The notes: generated by a model not told the origin, from the sequence alone. 13,552 nucleotides of DNA from DASQPR01 sp035713725 (GCA_035713725.1 DASTMZ010000089.1:1-13552), one strand, 5' to 3'. Shown: positions 6,301 to 13,520, numbered from the stretch's first letter. Program-made: numbers and translations.

Positions 6301-8595
6301 ATGACCGCGATCCTTCGTAGCGAGGAGCTACGGCGACGGCTCCGCGTTGGTGCCTCCCAGATCCTGCCCATTCTCGGTGTCGCCGTCGCCTATTACCTCG
6401 CCGCACGGATCGGTCTCGTGCTGCAACTGGTGGGCGGACAGGTCACGCCGCTGTGGCCGCCAACCGGCGTCGCGGTGGCCGGGTTGCTGGTGCTCGGTAG
6501 TCGCATCTGGCCGGGAATCGCGCTTGCGGCGTTCGTGGTCAACGCTCCGATTGGACCGACGTTTCCGGCGGTCGTCGCGATCACGATCGGCAATACGGTG
6601 GCTCCACTGTGCGCATATTGGATGCTCCGCAGGTTCTCGTTCCGCACAGAGGTGAATCGGCTGCGGGACGGACTCTTGCTCGTCGCGTTCGGTGCGATGG
6701 CCGGGATGCTCGTCAGCGCAACCATTGGCAGCGTGTCGCTGCTGGCCGCCGGCGGAATCCGGGCGCACAACTTCTGGTCCACATGGTCGGTGTGGTGGAC
6801 CGGAGATGCGATGGGCGTTTTGGTGATCGCACCGCTGCTGCTGTTCTTGCGAACCGCGCGGTGGCCCCGCGACGTCCCGCTGCGTTGGTGGGTCGAAGCA
6901 TCTGCGGTGACGGCTTGTACGGCGGTTGTGACGGCGGCCGTCACGCATTCCTCGGTGAGCCTGCTGTTCCTGGTGTTTCCGTTCATCGTTTGGGCAGCGC
7001 TGCGCTTCCAGATGGGCGGTGCGACGGTTTGCGTCCTGATTGCCTCCGTGCTCGCGATCCGAGCAGCGACCCTCGACGTCGGCCCGTTCGCAGGCCACGA
7101 CCTACTCGTCAAAATGATCACGTTGCAGGCATTCAACGGGTCCGCCGCGCTGACCGGACTACTGCTCGCGGTGATCACCACGGAACGCAACACCGCGTAC
7201 CTGAATCTGGCGCGCGCATATCGGCGGCTCTCCGACGCGGCCACCGCGCAGGAGGCAATGCAGCACCAGCTTGTCCATCGCGCGATGCACGACCCGCTGA
7301 CCGGATTGCCGAACCGGACCGTGCTCGCGGAGCGCCTGGAGTGGGCGCTGAGCCTCGGCGGCGGCGACAGCCAAGCGGTGCTGCTCATCGATCTGGACGG
7401 CTTTAAGGACATCAACGACACATACGGCCATCCGGCCGGCGACGACGTGCTCATCGACGTCTCTCGCCGGCTGCTTGCCGCCGCGCCGCCCGACGCGGTG
7501 GTTGCCCGCTTTGGCGGTGACGAGTTCGCTGTCCTCGTCGAGGCCGTCGCCGATCGGCGTGACGCACTCGCTCAGGCGGACCGCATCATCGACGCGATCA
7601 GACGCCCGTTTGTCGTCGATAGACAGCGGATGTTTCTGTCCACGAGCATCGGACTGCTTACCATCGACCCCAGCCAACGACCGATGAGCCCCACCGATGC
7701 TCTTCGCGACGCCGACTTCGCGCTATACGCCGCCAAAGAGGCCGGCAAGAACCGCGTCGTCTGCTTCGATCCGCGACTGCGCGACTACCGGCTGGATCGC
7801 CTCCGTCTCGTTACCGGGCTGCGCCACGCCCTTGACCATGACGACCTGCTCATCCACTACCAACCGATCGTTGAGCTGTCCAGCGGAACCGTCGTCGGGG
7901 TGGAGGCGCTGGCCCGCTGGCGGCTACACGACGGAGACATGATTCCACCTGCCGAATTCATCCCGGTGGCCGAGGAGACTGGGCTGATCAACGCCGTCGG
8001 CGCCCGAGTGCTGCAGGATGCCTGCCGCGAGGCGCGCCGGTGGCAGGACGGGCACGGCGTGTTCGTCTCGGTCAACGCCTCCGGCCGCCAGCTCGACGAT
8101 CCGGGCTTTGCCGATATGGTCATCGCCACGCTCGACGACTGGGGCATTAAACCAGGCAGCCTGGTGCTCGAGCTGACCGAGAGCAGTCTGATCGAGACCG
8201 CGCCCGACCAGCAGGGCTGGCTCCAACTCAAGCGGCTGCGCAAATCCGGTGTCCGCATCGCCATCGACGACTTCGGCACCGGTTACTCGTCGCTGTCCTA
8301 CCTGTCCCAGCTGCCCATCGACATCGTCAAGCTGGACAAGTCGTTCACCCAGAACCGAAGCGTGGTGGGGCGGTCGGGCTGGGCGTTCATCGGCGCCATC
8401 CTGGAAGCGATTGCCAGCCTCGACCGCAAGGTCATCGCCGAGGGTGTTGAGACACTGGAGCAGGCGCAAGCGCTTGGCGACCTGCGATGCTCATTCGCAC
8501 AGGGCTACCTCTACTCGCGCCCGGTGCCTGCCAGCGCCATCGACCAGATGCTCACGGCCAGCCCGTTATCCGGATCGGTGGCACAGGCGACCTGA
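6301..8595 (+). CDS. Membrane-bound bifunctional cyclic-di-GMP enzyme, MASE1-GGDEF-EAL
   Basis: This 764-residue inner-membrane protein is predicted to make and break cyclic-di-GMP. Residues about 17-305 form a MASE1 sensor with about eight to nine membrane helices and the family motifs PLWPPTGVAVAGLLVLG and WWTGDAMGVLVIAPLLL. The GGDEF domain, about 325-490, keeps its metal- and GTP-binding residues (D364, N372, D373) and an intact GGDEF at 405-409. No RxxD inhibitory site is present just upstream (the stretch reads AAPPDAVVARF). The EAL domain, about 500-745, keeps E535-A-L, the N of NASGRQ, the E of ELTESS, D656-D657 in DDFGTGYSSL, K677, E714 and Q734-G-Y. Both activities therefore look possible. 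There is no PAS or receiver domain, so input must come through the membrane part. The MFS gene follows 74 bases later and may share the transcript. Confidence 0.95.
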   Translation: MTAILRSEELRRRLRVGASQILPILGVAVAYYLAARIGLVLQLVGGQVTPLWPPTGVAVAGLLVLGSRIWPGIALAAFVVNAPIGPTFPAVVAITIGNTVAPLCAYWMLRRFSFRTEVNRLRDGLLLVAFGAMAGMLVSATIGSVSLLAAGGIRAHNFWSTWSVWWTGDAMGVLVIAPLLLFLRTARWPRDVPLRWWVEASAVTACTAVVTAAVTHSSVSLLFLVFPFIVWAALRFQMGGATVCVLIASVLAIRAATLDVGPFAGHDLLVKMITLQAFNGSAALTGLLLAVITTERNTAYLNLARAYRRLSDAATAQEAMQHQLVHRAMHDPLTGLPNRTVLAERLEWALSLGGGDSQAVLLIDLDGFKDINDTYGHPAGDDVLIDVSRRLLAAAPPDAVVARFGGDEFAVLVEAVADRRDALAQADRIIDAIRRPFVVDRQRMFLSTSIGLLTIDPSQRPMSPTDALRDADFALYAAKEAGKNRVVCFDPRLRDYRLDRLRLVTGLRHALDHDDLLIHYQPIVELSSGTVVGVEALARWRLHDGDMIPPAEFIPVAEETGLINAVGARVLQDACREARRWQDGHGVFVSVNASGRQLDDPGFADMVIATLDDWGIKPGSLVLELTESSLIETAPDQQGWLQLKRLRKSGVRIAIDDFGTGYSSLSYLSQLPIDIVKLDKSFTQNRSVVGRSGWAFIGAILEAIASLDRKVIAEGVETLEQAQALGDLRCSFAQGYLYSRPVPASAIDQMLTASPLSGSVAQAT

Positions 8596-8669
8596 TCTGG
8601 ACGCCGACCGCAGCCGCGACGTGGCCTGGGTCATCGACACCGCGTCTGGACGACTGACATGCTGCCAGT

Positions 8670-9968
8670 GTGGTGGACACGCCCGAGGCGCGCACCGACC
8701 AGCAGGTCGAACCCGCACGCCAAGCGTCTTCTTACCGTGCTGTGCTTCGGCACCCACCGCTGCTCACGCTGATCAGCGGCGATGCGATCTCCAAGCTGGG
8801 CGACGGCATGACATTCGTGGCGTTGCCCGTACTCGCGCTTGACCTGCACGGCGCCACGTCGCCCGCACTGGCGGTGTCGCTGGTCACGACCGCGCCGTTT
8901 GTTCTCCCAGTGCTGCTCAGCTTCGCGGTCGGTCTCGGCCGGAGGCGGTTTCGCCCGAGGCGGATTCTGCTCGCCGACTGCGTGCTTCGCGGCGCCACGT
9001 TCGCGACGCTCGGCATAGTGGTAAATGCCGGTGCGCTTCGACTGTGGCCGTTCGCGATCGCGCTGTTGCTCTGCTCCGTGCTGCGTACCCTGGCCTCCAG
9101 CAGCCGGCGGCTGGCGGCGACCGCGATGGTGGACGCCACCGGACGGTTGGCGGTCAACGGGCTGATGGGGACGACCGACAGCCTCGCCTCGTACGTGATC
9201 GGTCCGGCGCTCGGCGGCCTGATCACCGCGTTCGGGCACCCTGGTCTGATTCTCGTAGTGGACGGGCTGACCTACGTCGTGCTGCTCGTCGCGGTTGCGG
9301 TTGCCGTACCGGCGGATACGCCGCAGGACAAACCGGTGTCCGACGAGTCCGTGGCGCCGGTCAGGCCGAGCCAGACCGGATGGGCGATCCTGCGCCACAC
9401 CCCGGCCATGACGAGCCTGCTGGCCGTGACGTTGCTGTTCAACCTCTTCTACGGCCCGGCTGAGGTGTCGATTCCGCTGCTGGCCACTTCGTCGTTGCAT
9501 GCCGGAAAGGCCGCGATCGGCGTGCTGTGGACCGGATTCGGCGTCGGTGCGCTGCTCGGTGCCGCCGCTACTACATTGCTCCGCCGAGTATCGGGTGCGC
9601 CCCTGCTGCTGGCGATCGTGGCCGGGTGGGCCGCGAGCATGGCCGCGTTGGCCGCCGCGCCAACTCTTGCGTTCGCGACCGTGGCGCTAGCTATCGGCGG
9701 ACTGATCTACGGGCCGTACACCGCCGTTGCGTACACCATCCTGCAGGAAGGCCTCGATCCGGACCAGCAGCAACCGGTGTTGACGATCTGGGGCGCGGCG
9801 ATCGCGGTGGCGCTACCACTTGGGCTCGGCGTCGGTGGACCGCTGGTCGCGGCGGCCGGTGCGCGCGGCGGCCTCGTGGTGTCCGCGGTGTTGACCGCGT
9901 CGTTGGCGCCGTTCGGCGCGCGATGGATTCGCACTCGACGAACCGTGCCAGTCGTTCAACACGGTTGA
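8670..9968 (+). CDS. MFS transporter, probable drug or metabolite exporter
   Basis: This is a 432-residue integral membrane protein of the major facilitator superfamily with about 12 hydrophobic segments between residues 30 and 420. The N-terminal pattern SGDAISKLGDGMTFVALPVLAL, followed by a basic loop between helices 2 and 3 (GRRRFRPRRILLAD, about 90-103), is typical of the EntS-like exporter branch. A hydrophilic central loop (about 212-240, TPQDKPVSDESVAPVRPSQT) separates the two six-helix halves. The substrate cannot be inferred. The start is uncertain: the GTG at 8670 has no clear Shine-Dalgarno and a second GTG follows at once. The N-terminal 20 residues are polar. It lies downstream of the c-di-GMP enzyme on the same strand. 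Its stop is only seven bases from the stop of an opposing permease remnant. Confidence 0.9.
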   Translation: MVDTPEARTDQQVEPARQASSYRAVLRHPPLLTLISGDAISKLGDGMTFVALPVLALDLHGATSPALAVSLVTTAPFVLPVLLSFAVGLGRRRFRPRRILLADCVLRGATFATLGIVVNAGALRLWPFAIALLLCSVLRTLASSSRRLAATAMVDATGRLAVNGLMGTTDSLASYVIGPALGGLITAFGHPGLILVVDGLTYVVLLVAVAVAVPADTPQDKPVSDESVAPVRPSQTGWAILRHTPAMTSLLAVTLLFNLFYGPAEVSIPLLATSSLHAGKAAIGVLWTGFGVGALLGAAATTLLRRVSGAPLLLAIVAGWAASMAALAAAPTLAFATVALAIGGLIYGPYTAVAYTILQEGLDPDQQQPVLTIWGAAIAVALPLGLGVGGPLVAAAGARGGLVVSAVLTASLAPFGARWIRTRRTVPVVQHG

Positions 9969-9975
9969 CCGATCG

Positions 9976-10158
9976 TCACTCGGCGGCGAGCAGCGGCGCC
10001 GCCGGGATGCGCCGGAGCAGAACAGCTGGCACGAGGCATGCGATGGTGGCGAGCAGTGTCGAGGCGATCGCAGCCAGCGCCGCGGCGAACAGCAGCGCGA
10101 CCGGAAACACCCGCATCGCGAGTCGGGCCTGTTCGCCGCCGCCCGGCGTCGCTAGCGT
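9976..10158 (-). pseudogene. C-terminal remnant of an FtsX-like ABC transporter permease
   Basis: Read on the minus strand, this stretch encodes about 60 residues ending in a TGA at 9976-9978. The pattern is RLAMRVFPVALLFAAAL, a continuing hydrophobic helix, then PAVLLRRIPAAPLLAAE at the very end. A last membrane helix followed by an Arg-Arg-x-Pro tail ending in Ala-Glu or Glu-Glu is how many actinobacterial FtsX-family permeases finish. The extracellular domain, earlier helices and start are missing: upstream, the frame runs antisense into the membrane protein at 10165. The only in-frame ATG (10114-10116) would give 46 residues and lacks the rest of the fold. I read this as the tail of a deleted gene, although a short functional membrane peptide is not excluded. 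No partner ATPase is present in the window. Confidence 0.55.
10153..10158 (+). promoter_or_regulatory. Possible -10 element for a leaderless transcript
   Basis: TAGCGT fits the TANNNT pattern of actinobacterial -10 elements. It ends six bases before the GTG at 10165, the spacing expected if transcription starts on the start codon itself. No Shine-Dalgarno precedes either GTG of the downstream gene, which supports a leaderless message. The site is short and could occur by chance. Confidence 0.3.
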
Positions 10159-10164
10159 GTGCTC

Positions 10165-10800
10165 GTGATCCAGCGATCGATCTCGTCGAAGCTGCTCGGA
10201 CCGGCCGGACTCGTGCTGGCCGGCGTCGGTCTGCTGCTGCCGTTCGGCGCCGTGTCATGCCAGGCCGAGAACAACACGGCCAGCTTGACCTACAGCGGCG
10301 TGGATCTCATCCGAGACGGCGGCGGCACGTTGTCGACGAACTTCGGCTTCCCGCCGACCGACGCGACGGGCGAGACCGTGCCGGTCGCGTACGGCCCAAC
10401 GTTCTTGCACGCCGTCGATACCACCAGCATCCGTACGCTCCTCATCACGGTGGTCGCGCTGCTGCTGGTCGGCGCACTGACGCCTCTGGTGCGTCCGCCG
10501 GTGGCTCGGGCCACCATCCTCGCCGGAGTGGCGTGTTCGGCGGCGGTCCTGCTGGTCGCGTCGCAGATATCGGGCCGACACGCGGTGATCAATTGGTTTG
10601 CGTTGAATCAACCGGTCCTCGGCGCGGCCGACGGCGATCACGGTCTGCCGAGCGGCATCGTCGTCCAACCGAGTGTCGGGTTCTGGCTGTCGTTGGCGTT
10701 AGTGGTCGTCGTCGGCGCGGGTAACATCTGGGCGATCCTGCGCGCCACGCGTCGTCCACAACAGTTCGACGCGTTGGTGTTGGCACAATCGGACGGATGA
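10165..10800 (+). CDS. Four-helix membrane protein of unknown function
   Basis: I do not recognise a named family. The protein has 211 residues from the GTG at 10165; a GTG at 10159 would add two. Hydrophobic helices lie at about 10-31, 91-108, 115-134 and 171-194. With the N-terminus inside, two loops of about 60 and 36 residues would face outward. The first helix ends in LLLPFGAVSC, so Cys32 sits right at the outer membrane face; this resembles a lipobox only loosely, and the later helices argue against a simple lipoprotein. The first outer loop is polar and Thr/Gly-rich. The C-terminal tail is short and cytoplasmic (ATRRPQQFDALVL). It begins directly after the permease remnant and may have replaced the rest of that gene. 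A weak hairpin follows the stop. Confidence 0.75.
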   Translation: MIQRSISSKLLGPAGLVLAGVGLLLPFGAVSCQAENNTASLTYSGVDLIRDGGGTLSTNFGFPPTDATGETVPVAYGPTFLHAVDTTSIRTLLITVVALLLVGALTPLVRPPVARATILAGVACSAAVLLVASQISGRHAVINWFALNQPVLGAADGDHGLPSGIVVQPSVGFWLSLALVVVVGAGNIWAILRATRRPQQFDALVLAQSDG

Positions 10801-10803
10801 TCG

Positions 10804-10824
10804 GCCGCGCCGTTGTGTGGCGGC
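10804..10824 (+). terminator. Weak hairpin after the four-helix membrane protein
   Basis: GCCGC (10804-10808) pairs with GCGGC (10820-10824) across an 11-base loop, four bases after the stop codon. There is no T-tract. The stem is short, so read-through to the next membrane-protein gene is possible. Confidence 0.3.
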
Positions 10825-10947
10825 ACGGACCCGGGCCCCCTATCGCCCTTACAGCCGGCGTGACAATCGGCCGCTCGTGTCTGGCCGGTGACCTGCGTCG
10901 CGCGCTATCTTGAGCCACCGATCTACTTGGGGGTCATGAGTGCGAAG

Positions 10948-10954
10948 AAGGAGG
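10948..10954 (+). promoter_or_regulatory. Strong Shine-Dalgarno fixing the start at 10961
   Basis: AAGGAGG lies six bases before the ATG at 10961, a near-perfect match to the anti-Shine-Dalgarno. It rules out the longer in-frame reading from 10940, which would translate through the site. TATCTT at 10906-10911 could be the -10 element of a promoter for this gene, but no matching -35 is seen. Confidence 0.75.
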
Positions 10955-10960
10955 CCTGCG

Positions 10961-11437
10961 ATGGCCCGCGGGCGTGGAGCCAAGAATGTCCTGCGTGGAG
11001 TGCTTTTCGCCCTGGCCCTCGTCGTCGCCATCGTGCTCGTGGCGTCGTACTGGAGCGGCGTCCGCCACGGCATTGCCAGTGCGGCGAACTACGTGGGCGA
11101 CAACTTTCCGCCGCAGGGTACCCAGCGTGTCGCTGTGATCGTTTACCTGCTACTGGCCGTGCTCGCGGCGATCGCGTTCTCCCGCGCGGGGCATTTCAGG
11201 GCGTACGGCATCGCCATCGGCCTCGGTTCGCTGTTGTGGTTCCTGTTCTGGGAGGGCTTCCCGCCTCTTGGGCTGCATCCGTCCTGGACGAACAGCATGG
11301 ATCTGCGCCACCTCGGCCCGACGCCGGTCGTGCTGTGGGCCATTGTCGCCGTTCTGGTCATCACCGTGGTGTTCGTGCCCCTGGAAATACGCGAGATAGC
11401 GAAACGTCGGAGGGACCTGCTGCCCGACAGCGCCTGA
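10961..11437 (+). CDS. Small four-helix membrane protein of unknown function
   Basis: This 158-residue integral membrane protein belongs to no family I recognise. A basic N-terminus (MARGRGAKNVLRG) precedes helices at about 12-31, 56-73, 81-99 and 122-140, and a charged cytoplasmic tail (EIREIAKRRRDLLPD) follows. By the positive-inside rule both ends are cytoplasmic. The outward loops are about 32-55 and 100-121; the second begins around a WEGFPPLGLHPSW stretch that is rich in aromatic residues and proline, and it may be the functional face. No catalytic or metal motif is visible. It has its own strong ribosome binding site and lies about 160 bases after another four-helix protein, with no sequence similarity that I can see between them. 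It converges with the molybdoenzyme gene. Confidence 0.8.
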   Translation: MARGRGAKNVLRGVLFALALVVAIVLVASYWSGVRHGIASAANYVGDNFPPQGTQRVAVIVYLLLAVLAAIAFSRAGHFRAYGIAIGLGSLLWFLFWEGFPPLGLHPSWTNSMDLRHLGPTPVVLWAIVAVLVITVVFVPLEIREIAKRRRDLLPDSA

Positions 11438-11457
11438 GGCCGATTCCCGCGTCGGCC
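11438..11457. terminator. Small stem-loop between convergent genes
   Basis: GGCCGA (11438-11443) and TCGGCC (11452-11457) form a perfect six-pair stem with an eight-base loop. It begins directly after the stop of the membrane-protein gene and lies about 33 bases beyond the stop of the opposing molybdoenzyme gene. It is the only obvious hairpin in the 52-base gap and could serve both strands, but it is short and has no T-tract. Confidence 0.4.
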
Positions 11458-11489
11458 CTATGCGACGGTCTGCGCAAACCCAGTCGGGG

Positions 11490-12587
11490 CTACGCGACGC
11501 AGGCGACGGCGACCACGTGGGTGGCGTTGTTGGCGAATCCGCCGCGGTTCCATGCCTGCGCTACCGGCTGGGTCTCGCCGTCGGTCGTGGTCGCTCGTGC
11601 GGTCAGTTCGTAGCGGCCGGGTATCGCCGTCCATTCGTAGGTGAAGCGTCGCCACGCCCATCGGTGACCGTTGTCCGGCTCCAGTGTCGCGTCGGCCCAC
11701 GTGCTGCCGCCGTCGGTGCTGACCTCGACACGGGCGACCGGTGCGCGGCCGGACCACGTGCGCCCCTCGAGCGCAATCTGTCCCGGCCGGACGACGCGGG
11801 TGCGTGACATGAAGTCGGGAAATCCGGGCGGCACGATCAACGCTCGCGGCGCGATAAGTTCGACCGGATCGCCGCTCTCCTCGGCTTCCATGCGCATGCG
11901 GTACGCCACCGCCTGCTGGAACCCGACAAACGGAGTGTCGACGACGTCTACGCCGACCAGCCACTTCACGTGCGCCATGCCGTACCAGCCGGGTACCACC
12001 AGCCGAACCGGGTACCCATGCTGGGGCGGCAGTGGTGCGCCGTTCATCTCGTACGCGACGAGCACGTCCGGTTCGAGCGCCTGCTCGATGGTCAGGCTGC
12101 GCTGGTAGTCCTGTTCAACGCCGCGTTCGATGCCGTGGTCGGCGCCGGTGAACACGACGTCGACCGCCGACGCGTCGACGCCAGCTCGTCCGAGAACGTC
12201 ACGCAGCGGAACCCCCGTCCAATCGGCGGTGCCCACGGCTTCCACCAACCACGGCTGGCTGACCGGGCGCGGGTGCAGGCGAGCCCGCCCGTTGCCGGCG
12301 CATTCGAGCGTCACGCGTACGGTTCGCGACGGCATGCTGCGCAGCGTGTCCAGACCGAGGTCGAGCGGTGTACCGACCAGGCCGCCGACCCGCAGCCGCC
12401 ACGTCGTCGCGTCGAGTGCCGGAATGTCGTAGTGGACGAGTAGGTAGTGCAGGCCGAGCGGCGTCACGTCGTGGCGCAGCATTTCCAGCGGCATGCCGTG
12501 GTTGCGAGCCGCGAGAGCGAGCTCCTCGTCGCTGACGCCCTCATCCGGTCCGGCCACCCGACCCGGCAGGCTGATGTCGTTGACCAT
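11490..12587 (-). CDS. Sulfite oxidase family molybdopterin-dependent oxidoreductase
   Basis: This 365-residue enzyme contains a molybdopterin-binding domain (about 35-230) and a C-terminal Mo-co dimerisation domain (about 255-362). Cys96 in TLECAGNGR is the expected molybdenum ligand. Other family marks are HYLLVHYDIP (47-56), the block around HGYPVRLVVPGWYGMAHVKW, VEVSTDGGSTW in the second domain, and WNRGGFANNATH near the end. There is no cytochrome b5 domain, no membrane helix and no twin-arginine or Sec signal, so the predicted location is the cytoplasm, unlike many bacterial relatives. Its electron acceptor is not encoded next to it. Substrates in the family include sulfite and other sulfur compounds, and the sequence alone does not choose. 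The ATG at 12587 is preceded by GAGGAG (12593-12598) five bases away, better than the in-frame TTG at 12602. Confidence 0.92.
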   Translation of the reverse strand: MVNDISLPGRVAGPDEGVSDEELALAARNHGMPLEMLRHDVTPLGLHYLLVHYDIPALDATTWRLRVGGLVGTPLDLGLDTLRSMPSRTVRVTLECAGNGRARLHPRPVSQPWLVEAVGTADWTGVPLRDVLGRAGVDASAVDVVFTGADHGIERGVEQDYQRSLTIEQALEPDVLVAYEMNGAPLPPQHGYPVRLVVPGWYGMAHVKWLVGVDVVDTPFVGFQQAVAYRMRMEAEESGDPVELIAPRALIVPPGFPDFMSRTRVVRPGQIALEGRTWSGRAPVARVEVSTDGGSTWADATLEPDNGHRWAWRRFTYEWTAIPGRYELTARATTTDGETQPVAQAWNRGGFANNATHVVAVACVA

Positions 12588-12592
12588 GGCCG

Positions 12593-12598
12593 CTCCTC
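12593..12598 (-). promoter_or_regulatory. Shine-Dalgarno of the sulfite oxidase family gene
   Basis: On the minus strand GAGGAG lies five bases before the ATG at 12587. It overlaps the region that a TTG start at 12602 would translate, which is why the ATG is preferred. Confidence 0.7.
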
Positions 12599-12638
12599 GC
12601 AATGTGCCTGCTGACGTGCTCGGGTGCGCGTTCGGCCG

Positions 12639-12656
12639 GGCGCGTGCTCACGCGCC
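12639..12656 (-). promoter_or_regulatory. Tight GC hairpin in the upstream region of the molybdoenzyme gene
   Basis: GGCGCGT (12639-12645) and ACGCGCC (12650-12656) are perfect seven-base arms around a four-base loop, a very stable stem. It lies about 50 bases upstream of the molybdoenzyme start. It could be a leader structure, an operator, or a second terminator for transcription coming from the deacetylase gene. Sequence alone does not decide. Confidence 0.35.
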
Positions 12657-12729
12657 GCGACCGGCGCCTCGTTCGATAGGCCCAGGCTAGCGCCGCTACC
12701 GTCGCCTCGTGTACGTGCCCTGATCGCAC

Positions 12730-12750
12730 GCCCAGGAACGGTGGCTGGGC
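12730..12750 (-). terminator. Probable terminator of the deacetylase gene
   Basis: GCCCAG (12730-12735) and CTGGGC (12745-12750) form a perfect six-pair stem with a nine-base loop. On the minus strand it starts about 18 bases after the deacetylase stop. No T-tract follows. It may only partly separate this gene from the molybdoenzyme gene on the same strand. Confidence 0.45.
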
Positions 12751-12767
12751 CTCGGTCACGCTGTTGC

Positions 12768-13520
12768 TCAGTCGTCGAGCCGTGCCCACTCGGCCCGGTG
12801 GCCGGCGTCGAGCGCTTGGCCGAGGGACGAACACGCAAAGCCCTTGCCCGCGCATATCTCGATGACCGAACGCGAAAGCTTGCCGCGGTCGATGGCAGGC
12901 GGCTCGCCATCGTCGACGCCGTCCATGGCGCTCGCGAAGCCGTCGTGCAGGAGCAGAACCGCGCCAGGTTCCGCCATCGCGCGTGTCTTCCGAAGTCGAT
13001 CGTCGTGTGGCGCATCGAGCCAATCAAGGCAATCCGCGCTCCACAGCACGGTCGTGAGCCCGGCATCCGCGACCGCGCCCCAGGTGACCGTGGATTGGTC
13101 GCCGTACGGCGGCCGGAACCATCGCACCGCACGTCCCGTCCGATCCTCGAGCTCCTCTTTCGCGGTCCGAGTGCGCAAAGCGAGCTGCTTCGGGTCGAGT
13201 TCGGTGAGCCGCCTGTGGTCGGGTCCGTGCAAGGCGATCTCATGTCCCGAGGCAAGCAGTTCGTCGAACAGCGACGCGTGGCGACGCACCCGTGACATCA
13301 ATACGAAGAACGTGGCGGTGGCACCCGCATCGGCAAGCACGTCCAGCACGCTGTCCGTGCCGCCGGGTTCCGGTCCGTCGTCGTACGTCAGGACGACCGT
13401 TGGTTCGGCTGCAGTGTCGATCGCGACGATCGATGCGCCGATTCCTGCCCCGTTCATGTCGTCGGTATTCACGTCGTTGCCGCGAGCAGGCAGGGTGACC
13501 ATGGCGTCGAGAATATCCAC
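12768..13520 (-). CDS. Polysaccharide deacetylase family (NodB/CE4) protein
   Basis: This 250-residue protein has one NodB homology domain covering about residues 40-238. It belongs to the CE4 esterases, metal-dependent enzymes that remove N- or O-acetyl groups from glycans. The motifs are intact: TYDDGP (45-50) with base Asp47 and metal ligand Asp48; HGPDHRRL (98-105) with metal ligands His98 and His102; RPPYG (136-140) with Arg136; SADCLDW (161-167); and LLLHDG (189-194) with His192. The Ser/Thr usual after the first metal His is Gly here. No signal peptide or membrane helix is seen at the N-terminus, which is unusual for enzymes acting on cell-wall glycans. The start is uncertain: the GTG at 13520 has only a weak GGGA upstream, and ATG codons at 13502 and about 13457 are in frame, with the motifs intact in all cases. 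It is the last gene before the right edge. Confidence 0.92.
   Translation of the reverse strand: MDILDAMVTLPARGNDVNTDDMNGAGIGASIVAIDTAAEPTVVLTYDDGPEPGGTDSVLDVLADAGATATFFVLMSRVRRHASLFDELLASGHEIALHGPDHRRLTELDPKQLALRTRTAKEELEDRTGRAVRWFRPPYGDQSTVTWGAVADAGLTTVLWSADCLDWLDAPHDDRLRKTRAMAEPGAVLLLHDGFASAMDGVDDGEPPAIDRGKLSRSVIEICAGKGFACSSLGQALDAGHRAEWARLDD

Noticed and set aside
6393..7454. Minus-strand frame of 353 codons opposite the MASE1 and GGDEF region
   Set aside because: Ser/Thr/Arg-rich shadow with no fold; the plus strand has complete family motifs here.
8631..9500. Minus-strand frame of 289 codons opposite the MFS gene
   Set aside because: Arg/Gln/His-rich shadow of transmembrane-helix codons.
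9956..10258. Minus-strand frame of 100 codons over the permease remnant
   Set aside because: It is the wrong frame: Arg/Ala-rich and featureless, while the neighbouring minus frame ending at 9976 carries the membrane helix and tail.
12464..13255. Minus-strand frame of 263 codons spanning the deacetylase and the start of the molybdoenzyme
   Set aside because: It overlaps two genes with intact motifs in another frame and is Arg/Ser-rich without a domain.
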